A DNA stretch of 5,786 nt. Source: Candidatus Omnitrophota bacterium (lineage in GTDB: Bacteria; Omnitrophota; Gorgyraeia; 2-01-FULL-45-10). Where the stretch lies: NCBI GenBank assembly GCA_026387115.1, contig JAPLMI010000068.1, positions 1 to 5,786 of the forward strand, in the 5' to 3' direction. Shown piece by piece: positions 1 through 5,007 of the stretch. Made by a program: the position numbers and the translations under genes. Position 1 is the first letter of the stretch, and each line of letters starts with the position of its first letter. The notes under the pieces are model-generated. The model made no database searches, had not been told where the DNA came from, and worked only from the letters and a program-made list of their open reading frames with translations.

Positions 1-323
1 TCCCTGTTGTCAAGTGGCAGAAGATCGAGTATAGTTACAACGAGGATGAAGACAAGATAGAAGACGAGGTCGTGGGGGCCTTCGCGCAATATCCCATAAA
101 GCTGGCCTGGGCCATAACTATTCATAAGAGCCAGGGCCAGACTTTCGATAAGGTCATAATCGACCTGGGGCATGGCGCGTTTACTCACGGCCAGCTATAT
201 GTCGCATTGAGCAGGTGCACTAGGCTTGATGGCATAAGGCTTAAGCGGCCGGTGACCCCGAGCGACGTCATATTTGATCGGCGTATCTATGAGTTCAAGG
301 ATCGGTTCGCCGGCTTATTTTAA
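1..323 (+). CDS. PIF1/RecD-like DNA helicase, C-terminal fragment (5' end outside window)
   Basis: This is the last ~107 codons of an ATP-dependent superfamily 1 DNA helicase. The reading frame is open from the first complete codon at base 3, so the GTG at 72 is internal and not the start. What is seen: the stretch AWAITIHKSQGQTFDKVIID matches helicase motif V, and the following GQLYVALSRCTRLDGI matches motif VI, whose arginine in ALSR contacts ATP in this family. This pair of motifs is the UvrD_C_2-type end of bacterial PIF1/RecD2-like helicases, which unwind DNA 5' to 3'. The protein stops about 35 residues after motif VI, so no HRDC or other accessory domain follows. The Walker A and B half lies upstream of the window, so intactness cannot be judged. 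An exonuclease gene starts 13 bases after the stop, which suggests co-transcription. The superfamily call is firm; the exact subfamily is less so. Confidence 0.9.
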   Translation, partial: PVVKWQKIEYSYNEDEDKIEDEVVGAFAQYPIKLAWAITIHKSQGQTFDKVIIDLGHGAFTHGQLYVALSRCTRLDGIRLKRPVTPSDVIFDRRIYEFKDRFAGLF

Positions 324-336
324 TAGGTAAGAGAAA

Positions 337-1128
337 ATGAAGATATCGCGGCCATTGGTGATCCTGGATCTGGAAACTACCGGCACATGGGTCGAAAAAG
401 ACAAGATCGTTGAAATAGGCTTGATTAAACTTATGCCGGACGGGACAAGGCTGGATTATATAAAACGCGTCAATCCGGGCATGCCGATTCCGCCGAACGT
501 TACCCGCATCATCAACATCACGGACGCCGATGTCAAAGATAAACCGCGTTTTGGAACAATAGCGAAGGAAGCCCTATCATTTTTAGGAGATTCCGACCTT
601 GCCGGTTTTAATATTCTGAGGTTTGACCTGCCTTTATTGGAGCGCGAATTTTATGATGCTAACTTTAATTTTCATTGGCGCGACCGCGATGTTTATGACA
701 CGCAAAAGATATATCATATACACGAAAAAAGGGATCTGATGGCCGCCTACCTTCTTTATTGCGGTAAAAAACTTGAGAATGCGCATTCCGCCCTGGGCGA
801 CGCCGAAGCCGCTATGGATATACTTGATGCGCAGGCAGGGAAATATGGGTCGACAGAATTAGGTATGGAATCTTTAAAAGATATCGACTATGAACGCTCA
901 AGCGATTACTTTGATAAAGGGCGAAAGTTTTGCTGGTGGAACGGCCAGCTTTATCCTACATTCGGCAAGCATGGGAAAAAGAAACATATAAAAGATATCG
1001 CAAAGGACGATCGTGAATATTTAGAATGGATGCTGACCAAGGACTTTGAGGATGAGGTCAAGGCGATGATACAAAAGGCGCTCGACGGCCAATTCCCGGA
1101 ACCTCCGGATAAGTTACGTAAAAAATAA
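337..1128 (+). CDS. DnaQ-like DEDDh 3'-5' exonuclease with ExoX-like C-terminal region
   Basis: A 263-residue exonuclease expected to remove nucleotides from DNA 3' ends using two metal ions. All acidic motifs of the DEDDh class are visible: ExoI with D11 and E13 in LDLETTG, ExoII with D97 in GFNILRFDLPLL, and ExoIII with H150 and D155 in HSALGDAEAA. The catalytic domain covers about residues 5-168. After a linker, residues 198-255 hold a second region, WWNGQLYPTFGKHGKKK followed by IAKDDREYLEWML. It resembles the ExoX-like C-terminal domain (FGKHKGK, then DPGYLRWML) found in many stand-alone bacterial exonucleases. The ATG lies behind weak AGG/GAG purines at 325-333. The gap to the upstream helicase is 13 bases, so the two are probably co-transcribed and may act together in DNA repair. 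It is too divergent from the polymerase III epsilon subunit to be named dnaQ. Its biological substrate is unknown. Confidence 0.9.
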   Translation: MKISRPLVILDLETTGTWVEKDKIVEIGLIKLMPDGTRLDYIKRVNPGMPIPPNVTRIINITDADVKDKPRFGTIAKEALSFLGDSDLAGFNILRFDLPLLEREFYDANFNFHWRDRDVYDTQKIYHIHEKRDLMAAYLLYCGKKLENAHSALGDAEAAMDILDAQAGKYGSTELGMESLKDIDYERSSDYFDKGRKFCWWNGQLYPTFGKHGKKKHIKDIAKDDREYLEWMLTKDFEDEVKAMIQKALDGQFPEPPDKLRKK

Positions 1129-1249
1129 AAAAGTATGATTTTGTGCTACCCAGCTTGTAAATCTCATGATATACTCTAATTGGGAAGTTAGGGAATTAAA
1201 AAGGAGACATATTTTTTTTGAGCAGTTAATAAAAAATTTTAAAAAGTTC

Positions 1250-1255
1250 AGGAGG
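1250..1255 (+). promoter_or_regulatory. Strong Shine-Dalgarno site that sets a GTG start
   Basis: AGGAGG lies five bases before the GTG at 1261. It is the only strong ribosome binding site next to a start codon in this gap, and it supports GTG as the initiator of the RlpA-like gene. The rest of the 1129-1260 gap is AT-rich, with an 8-T run at 1212-1219. A TATACT box at 1170-1175 could serve as a -10 element, but no matching -35 was found. Confidence 0.75.
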
Positions 1256-1260
1256 CTGCC

Positions 1261-1665
1261 GTGAAAAAGATAAACCTCTTGATAATAATCTTAATTGGCG
1301 CGATTACCCTGGAAACGGGGGGACTAACGGCAAATGTAGTTACGCCGATTGCAATGGTTAAGTCTTACGCTGCGGGAGTTGCAAGTTATTATTCTTACGA
1401 ATGCGCGGATCTACCGATGGCGAACGGAAGACCATTTGATCCGGGAAAGAAGACCTGCGCAAGCTGGTCCTATAAATTCGGAACCGTTTTAGCGGTGAAG
1501 AGCATGGATACAGGCCGGTCGACAGAGGTGATCGTTACCGATAGAGGGCCGAATAAAAGGCTCGTAAAAGAAGGCGGGATCATAGACCTTTCCAAAAGGG
1601 CTTTCCAGGATATCTGCAGCCTTGAGCAAGGCCTCACCCGCGTTATCGTAACAGTCAAGAAGTAA
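1261..1665 (+). CDS. Secreted RlpA-like double-psi beta-barrel protein
   Basis: A 134-residue exported protein. Residues 1-38 look like a Sec signal (MKK, then a hydrophobic stretch, ending near KSYAA). There is no lipobox cysteine, so it is probably soluble in the periplasm rather than a lipoprotein. Residues 39-132 form one RlpA-like double-psi beta-barrel: GVASYYS, MANGRPFD, the FGT turn (73-75), VTDRGPNKR with D94, IIDLSKRAF with D109, and a closing G-x-TRVIV. RlpA proteins bind or cleave peptidoglycan glycan strands lacking stem peptides, often at the septum. There is no SPOR domain, so septal targeting by that route is absent. Compared from memory with Pseudomonas aeruginosa RlpA, catalytic E120 corresponds to R57 and H131 to S68, while D123 is kept as D60. 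Activity may therefore be lost or altered. Cysteines at 48, 66 and 119 could form a disulfide. It sits alone between two clusters, and no terminator hairpin follows it. Confidence 0.87.
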   Translation: MKKINLLIIILIGAITLETGGLTANVVTPIAMVKSYAAGVASYYSYECADLPMANGRPFDPGKKTCASWSYKFGTVLAVKSMDTGRSTEVIVTDRGPNKRLVKEGGIIDLSKRAFQDICSLEQGLTRVIVTVKK

Positions 1666-1675
1666 ATTTTTTGTT

Positions 1676-1705
1676 TTGACATTCCCACCAAAAATGTTGT
1701 AAAAT
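1676..1705 (+). promoter_or_regulatory. Sigma-70-type promoter for the ParA/coiled-coil cluster
   Basis: A perfect TTGACA (1676-1681) is followed after 18 bases by TAAAAT (1700-1705), which matches the TATAAT consensus at 5 of 6 positions. It begins 11 bases after the RlpA-like stop codon. Transcription would start near 1711-1713 and leave a leader of about 100 bases before the first gene at 1815. This is the best promoter match I found in the window, and it implies constitutive housekeeping-type transcription, with control, if any, in the leader. Confidence 0.7.
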
Positions 1706-1725
1706 GCCACTGTATTTATATAAAA

Positions 1726-1784
1726 GGTCCTTCAGCGGCTACAATGCTCCTGTTCGTCGCATTGTTTAACGTCGCTTCAGGATC
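1726..1784 (+). promoter_or_regulatory. Extended imperfect hairpin in the 5' leader
   Basis: Three stacked helices can form. The outer helix is GGUCCU (1726-1731) with AGGAUC (1779-1784), with one G-U pair. After a 2x2 internal loop, the middle helix is AGCGGC (1734-1739) with GUCGCU (1771-1776), with one G-U pair. After an asymmetric bulge, the inner helix is ACAAUGC (1741-1747) with GCAUUGU (1759-1765), closing an 11-base loop of UCCUGUUCGUC. This is far more pairing than expected by chance in 59 bases, and it lies exactly in the leader after the promoter. I do not recognise it as a known riboswitch class. It may be a regulatory RNA structure, or one copy of a dispersed intergenic repeat. 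The pairing was worked out by hand, without energy calculation or covariation. Confidence 0.55.
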
Positions 1785-1808
1785 AAACTTACTTCGTAAG
1801 TTTGGAGG
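1784..1808 (+). promoter_or_regulatory. Perfect 9-bp hairpin abutting the ribosome binding site
   Basis: CAAACTTAC (1784-1792) and GTAAGTTTG (1796-1804) are perfect inverted repeats around a three-base TTC loop. The last stem base, G1804, is also the first base of the GGAGG Shine-Dalgarno (1804-1808), which lies six bases before the ATG at 1815. The hairpin therefore stacks directly on the ribosome binding site without burying it. It could expose the site, tune initiation or protect the 5' end. It is not an intrinsic terminator, because a purine-rich SD follows rather than a U-run. Confidence 0.65.
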
Positions 1809-1814
1809 TTCAAT

Positions 1815-2174
1815 ATGCTAGAGATCGGTTTGATCAATATCGCTGCTTTTTTCGTCATCATCGGCGTGTGCCTTATATTTATCGCGGCATGGATAATAAA
1901 ATCTGAATCAAGAATAAATATCTGCAAGGAAGAGATCGCCCGGCTCAAAAACCAGGCGGCGAGCCTGGAAAGGGAAAAATCCGGCCTTGTGGAAAAGCTA
2001 TCCTCCCAGGAGATCGCTCCTGCCGAATCGGCGGTTTTCCCAGGCTCGAACCTCGAGACGAGGGAAGCGCTCAACAGGAACGAATCCCTCGAGGCCGAGA
2101 ACAAAAAGCTGAAGCTCGAGTTGAGCGAAGCCAAAAAATCTCTCGAAGAAGTCTATAAGGCCCTCAGCGCCTGA
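1815..2174 (+). CDS. Small one-pass membrane protein with cytoplasmic coiled coil
   Basis: A 119-residue protein of unknown family. Residues 7-28 (IN-IAAFFVIIGVCLIFIAAWII) form one transmembrane helix. It is followed at once by K29, R33 and K38, while the seven residues before it carry no positive charge, so the positive-inside rule puts the C-terminus in the cytoplasm. Two charged heptad stretches, at about 34-66 and 85-116, look like coiled coils. They are separated by a Pro/Gly/Ala-containing linker (67-84). It is the first gene of the cluster, behind a strong promoter, a structured leader and a good GGAGG site. The next gene, also a coiled-coil protein, begins 14 bases later, and both contain an LE-x-ENKKL heptad (here at 92-99). 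Pairing between the two through their coiled coils is plausible but inferred. It could serve as a membrane anchor for the long coiled-coil partner. No enzymatic motif is visible. Confidence 0.8.
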   Translation: MLEIGLINIAAFFVIIGVCLIFIAAWIIKSESRINICKEEIARLKNQAASLEREKSGLVEKLSSQEIAPAESAVFPGSNLETREALNRNESLEAENKKLKLELSEAKKSLEEVYKALSA

Positions 2175-2188
2175 AGGTGAAGATTTAA

Positions 2189-3745
2189 ATGAGCAGAATC
2201 ACAAAAATGTTAAAAAAGCCCGCCGAAAAAAAAGAAGCTGTCACCGAACAGATCGAGCCCGACTTTCAGAACCTCGAAGTAAGCGATATAAGGAAGAAAC
2301 TGTTTGAGAAGATAAGAGAAAGACAGGCCTCTCCCGGCCCGAAGAAACCCGTAAGCCTTAAAGGGTTTTCTCCCGAAGAGGGCCTTCTCAACATAATACA
2401 GGATGAGGAAGAAAAGAAGGCCCAGCCATTCCCCAAACCTAAAAAACCGCATGATGAGCATCTGCACGAAACATCCGGCCTCGAGCTGGAAAATAAAAAG
2501 CTTGCGAAACTGCAGGAAGAGGCCCTTAAGGAGATGGACACGCTCCGTTCGCAGCTGGAGGAAAAGAATAGGGCGGTATCGGAACTGCAATCCAAGCTTA
2601 CCGAAGACCCGGAACAGCTGAAAAAAGAGAAAGAAAAGACGGCCGCGAATATCGAATCGCTCAGATCGAAGCTTTACGCGGCTACCAAGGAGCTAAAGGA
2701 GCAGTCCGACCGCTTATCGCAGCTCGAGGAGATGCTGAAAAACCGGGAGAAAAGGCTTGCCGACAGCGATAAACACTTTAAAAAGATCGAGTCGGAAAGG
2801 GACGGGTTGGGCGAAAAACTGGCAGCCGCCGAAAACCGGGCAAAGGAACTGGAAGATAAATTGTCGCAACTAGAATCCGAAATTGCTTCGAAGGATAAGA
2901 TGTTGGAAGAGTCCGACAGGGCCCGCAGCAAAAATATAGAGATGGCGAAAAAAGAGCTTACGCTGCAGATGCAGGCGCTGGAGCGGGAAAAGAGATCGCT
3001 TGAGGGCAAGATATCGCAGTTTGCCGTCGAGATGGAGGCGAAGAATAAGCGCCTTGACGAGAGCGAGGGCTCGCATAAAGAGCTGGAAGAGACGGTGAAA
3101 GAAGCCGCGCTTAAGGTGGAAAGCGCGGAAAGCGATAAGAAGGATCTCGAGAAAAAAATACCGAAACTGGAGAAAGAATTGGCGGCCGTCGCCGAGAAGC
3201 TCAGCGAGAGCGATAAGCTGTGTAAGGATCTGGAGGTCGCCAAAAAAGAGCTTGCCTTGCAGGTTAAGGCATCTGAAAGAGAAAAGAAGACGTTCGAAGG
3301 CAAGATATCGCAGTTTGCCGTCGAGATGGAGGCGAAGAATAAACGCCTTGACGAGAGCGAAAAGTCGTACAGGGCGCTGGACGACTTGATCAAAGACGCA
3401 GCCCTAAAACTGGAGGCGTCCGAGTCCAGAACAAAAGATATCGAAGAAAAGATGGCCCAGTTTAGCCTGGATATCGAGAAGGTCGAAAAGGCCCGCCAGT
3501 CCGATAGAATTGTCTACGAAGAGAGCATAGCCAAGCTCAGGGCGGAGACGGACGCCCTCAACAACACCATAGCCGAGAAAGAAAAGATCGAAAACGAACT
3601 TAAGGATATGATGTCGCATCTCGAGTCCGAGATCGAGGCGCGCGACAAGAAGATACAGGCCGATATCAAATACTGCGAAGGCATCGTGAAGGAAGTTAAC
3701 GATTTAAGGCAGAAGATGAAAGCCCTGCGCCTCAAGATCAGGTGA
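2189..3745 (+). CDS. Long coiled-coil scaffold-like protein with internal duplication
   Basis: A 518-residue soluble protein of unknown family. The start is supported by AAGGTGA at 2174-2180, eight bases before the ATG. Residues 1-97 are Lys/Glu/Pro-rich and probably flexible, starting with a basic helix-like MSRITKMLKK. They contain two more ordered-looking stretches: 29-45 (LEVSDIRKKLFEKIRER) and 58-71 (LKGFSPEEGLLNII). From about 98 to the end the chain is almost free of Pro and Gly and follows heptads, like SMC or myosin rods. There is no ATP-binding head, signal peptide or membrane helix, so it is probably a cytoplasmic fibrous or spacer protein. Residues 253-350 are repeated at 351-448. 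The gene sits between the membrane coiled-coil gene (14 bases before) and the ParA-like gene, whose ATG begins one base after this stop, so the three are probably made together. A role as scaffold or cargo adaptor for the ATPase is inference. Coiled-coil database hits to SMC-like proteins would say little about function. Confidence 0.8.
   Translation: MSRITKMLKKPAEKKEAVTEQIEPDFQNLEVSDIRKKLFEKIRERQASPGPKKPVSLKGFSPEEGLLNIIQDEEEKKAQPFPKPKKPHDEHLHETSGLELENKKLAKLQEEALKEMDTLRSQLEEKNRAVSELQSKLTEDPEQLKKEKEKTAANIESLRSKLYAATKELKEQSDRLSQLEEMLKNREKRLADSDKHFKKIESERDGLGEKLAAAENRAKELEDKLSQLESEIASKDKMLEESDRARSKNIEMAKKELTLQMQALEREKRSLEGKISQFAVEMEAKNKRLDESEGSHKELEETVKEAALKVESAESDKKDLEKKIPKLEKELAAVAEKLSESDKLCKDLEVAKKELALQVKASEREKKTFEGKISQFAVEMEAKNKRLDESEKSYRALDDLIKDAALKLEASESRTKDIEEKMAQFSLDIEKVEKARQSDRIVYEESIAKLRAETDALNNTIAEKEKIENELKDMMSHLESEIEARDKKIQADIKYCEGIVKEVNDLRQKMKALRLKIR
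2945..3532 (+). repeat. Tandem 294-bp (98-codon) internal duplication in the coiled-coil gene
   Basis: Copy 1 is 2945-3238 and copy 2 is 3239-3532, exactly 98 codons apart, which is 14 heptads and keeps the coiled-coil register. About 44 of the first 63 residues agree by hand alignment, and the remainder has diverged strongly. Within it, bases 3005-3066 and 3299-3360 differ at a single position of 62 (G3049 against A3343, both lysine codons). This block is much better conserved than its flanks. A weaker 49-residue (7-heptad) half-period also shows, for example KIS at 274 against KIP at 323. Confidence 0.85.
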
Positions 3746-3746
3746 T

Positions 3747-4562
3747 ATGAATACGGCAAGAAAACAGCTGTTCCTTAATTATAAAGGCGGGACGGGCAAG
3801 ACAAGCATCTCGAGCGCTTACGGATATTGTCTGGCGAAGGCCGGTAAAAAAGTGCTCATGGTCGACCTGGACGCCCAGGCCCATCTGACGACATGCTTTA
3901 ACCAGGAACTCATTCCTCACGACAAAAGCCTATACAGCGTGATATTAAATGACGGAAATATCAAAGACATAATCAGCAGCACAAGCCTTGCGAACCTTAA
4001 ATTGATACCATCGTCCATTTCCCTATCGGCGCTGGAGCTTCCTTTGTTCGGGATATATTTGAGGGAATACAGGCTTCGCCGGGTCCTGAAAGAAGTGGAA
4101 AAAGATTTTGACTATATAATCATGGATTCCGCTCCGGCGATCGGGTTATTGAGCCTTAACGCGATACTGGCCGCCGACGAAGTGCTGATACCTCTCCTGG
4201 CCGACTTCCTTTCATTTCACGGCCTCAAGATCCTTCTGGAGACGCTCTCCTCGATAGAAAGAGATTTTAATTTCTACCTGGACAGGATCCACATCTTTTT
4301 AAACAGGTATAATCCCGAGTACCCCGTATGCCTGGAGTGCCGCGAGGCGGTGGACAAATTTTATCCGGAGTATTCGCTTAAGACCGTTATCAGCGAGTCG
4401 AGGGAGATAATAGACGCGTCGAGCATGGGGAAATCCGTTTTTGAGCTTTATCCCGAATCGAAAATAGCGGAGGATATAAAAAATCTGGTTGACGAAATCA
4501 ATAATCCAGTAAAAAAACCCGAGGGAAAGGAACTGGGCCATGAAGAAAAAGTTCGAGTCTAA
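3747..4562 (+). CDS. Orphan ParA/Soj-family P-loop ATPase
   Basis: A 271-residue ATPase of the ParA/MinD group. These proteins dimerise on ATP and position DNA or protein cargo on the nucleoid or membrane. Visible motifs: deviant Walker A KGGTGKT at 13-19 with signature lysine K13 and K18; Walker A' VLMVDLDAQAHLT at 36-48 with D40 and D42; Walker B DYIIMDSAPAIG at 122-133 with D127. The end has the usual ParA tail, TVISESREI then GKSVFELYPESKIAEDI (213-244). It lacks the N-terminal helix-turn-helix of plasmid type Ia ParA and the C-terminal amphipathic helix of MinD. An unusual segment at 189-207 carries a CLEC (Cys-x-x-Cys). The ATG lies one base after the upstream stop, with AGGTGA (3740-3745) overlapping that stop, so translation is probably coupled. 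No ParB-like gene is adjacent within the window. Instead coiled-coil genes flank it, which suggests protein positioning rather than chromosome partition. That last step is inference. Confidence 0.92.
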   Translation: MNTARKQLFLNYKGGTGKTSISSAYGYCLAKAGKKVLMVDLDAQAHLTTCFNQELIPHDKSLYSVILNDGNIKDIISSTSLANLKLIPSSISLSALELPLFGIYLREYRLRRVLKEVEKDFDYIIMDSAPAIGLLSLNAILAADEVLIPLLADFLSFHGLKILLETLSSIERDFNFYLDRIHIFLNRYNPEYPVCLECREAVDKFYPEYSLKTVISESREIIDASSMGKSVFELYPESKIAEDIKNLVDEINNPVKKPEGKELGHEEKVRV

Positions 4563-5007
4563 TGTCGCGGCCGAAATACCGAAAACGAAACTTCACGAAC
4601 CTGAATTACCGTGGAAGATAACTGCGGACGACCTTGCTCAAGCCACGCCCAAGTCGGACGATTATAGATCGGCAGTCGCGGGGACGCCGCCGTTCAAGAC
4701 CAGGGCAATATTCCTGATCCTGCTTGTCGCGGCCCTGTTTTTGTTCACTTCTATCGTGGTTTTGAATGCCGTGGTGGAGAATGATTTGGCGCGCCGGGAC
4801 ATGCTGAAAAAAGAAAAAGAACTCGCCCTGATCAAAACCGACCTCGAGAAATTGGCCGGCGAGAAAGAGGCGTTGACCAAAAACTCCGCTTCCCTTGAGA
4901 AGAAGGTCAGCGACCTGGCGGCGCAAAAGGAACTTTTCACAAGCGTAATAGAAAGCCTCACCAAAAAGAGCGATGAAGCGGAAGTTGAGAAGCCCCAGAC
5001 AAACTAG
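4540..5007 (+). CDS. One-pass membrane protein with extracytoplasmic coiled coil
   Basis: A 155-residue protein of unknown family. Residues 1-55 are polar, with an LPWKITADDLAQ stretch at 23-34, and probably lie in the cytoplasm. Residues 56-77 (AIFLILLVAALFLFTSIVVLNA) form a single transmembrane helix preceded by K53 and R55. Residues 84-146 follow heptads, consistent with a coiled coil on the far side of the membrane, though two arginines just after the helix (85-86) make the topology less certain. It starts inside the ATPase gene (23-base overlap) behind AAAGGAA at 4526-4532, so it is probably made in step with it. The short cytoplasmic N-terminus could contact the ParA-like protein and the coiled coil could contact the exported TPR protein encoded next. 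Both contacts are inferred from gene order. It resembles FtsB/FtsL or TolA-like bitopic proteins only in layout, not in recognisable sequence. Confidence 0.8.
   Translation: MKKKFESNVAAEIPKTKLHEPELPWKITADDLAQATPKSDDYRSAVAGTPPFKTRAIFLILLVAALFLFTSIVVLNAVVENDLARRDMLKKEKELALIKTDLEKLAGEKEALTKNSASLEKKVSDLAAQKELFTSVIESLTKKSDEAEVEKPQTN

Noticed and set aside
72..74. GTG as possible start of the first gene
   Set aside because: The frame stays open to base 3 with sensible codons, and the encoded motifs are the C-terminal motifs of a large helicase.
1141..1180. Possible promoter for the RlpA-like gene (TTGTGC at 1141 with TATACT at 1170)
   Set aside because: The spacer would be 23 bases. No better -35 fits either TATACT or TCTAAT, so a promoter here is not supported by eye.
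1182..1195. Direct GGGAA repeats (1182-1186, 1191-1195) as an operator
   Set aside because: Two five-base matches nine bases apart are easily due to chance, and no promoter is confirmed nearby.
1201..1229. AGGAG followed by TTG-AGC-AGT-TAA as a micro open frame
   Set aside because: Three codons with a TTG start and long spacing over an 8-T run. Nothing suggests it is translated.
1640..1674. Possible terminator after the RlpA-like gene (GTTA-tcg-TAAC and a later T-run)
   Set aside because: The stem is only 4 bp of mostly A-T pairs, lies inside the coding region, and is separated from the T-run by about 15 bases.
1784..1804. 9-bp hairpin as an intrinsic terminator
   Set aside because: It is followed by GGAGGTTC, not a U-run, and sits directly at a ribosome binding site.
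2674..3393. Long open frame on the minus strand (239 codons, very serine-rich)
   Set aside because: It is the antisense of Glu/Lys-rich coiled-coil codons, which give Ser/Leu/Phe runs when reversed. It has no plausible domain and lies fully inside a well-supported gene.
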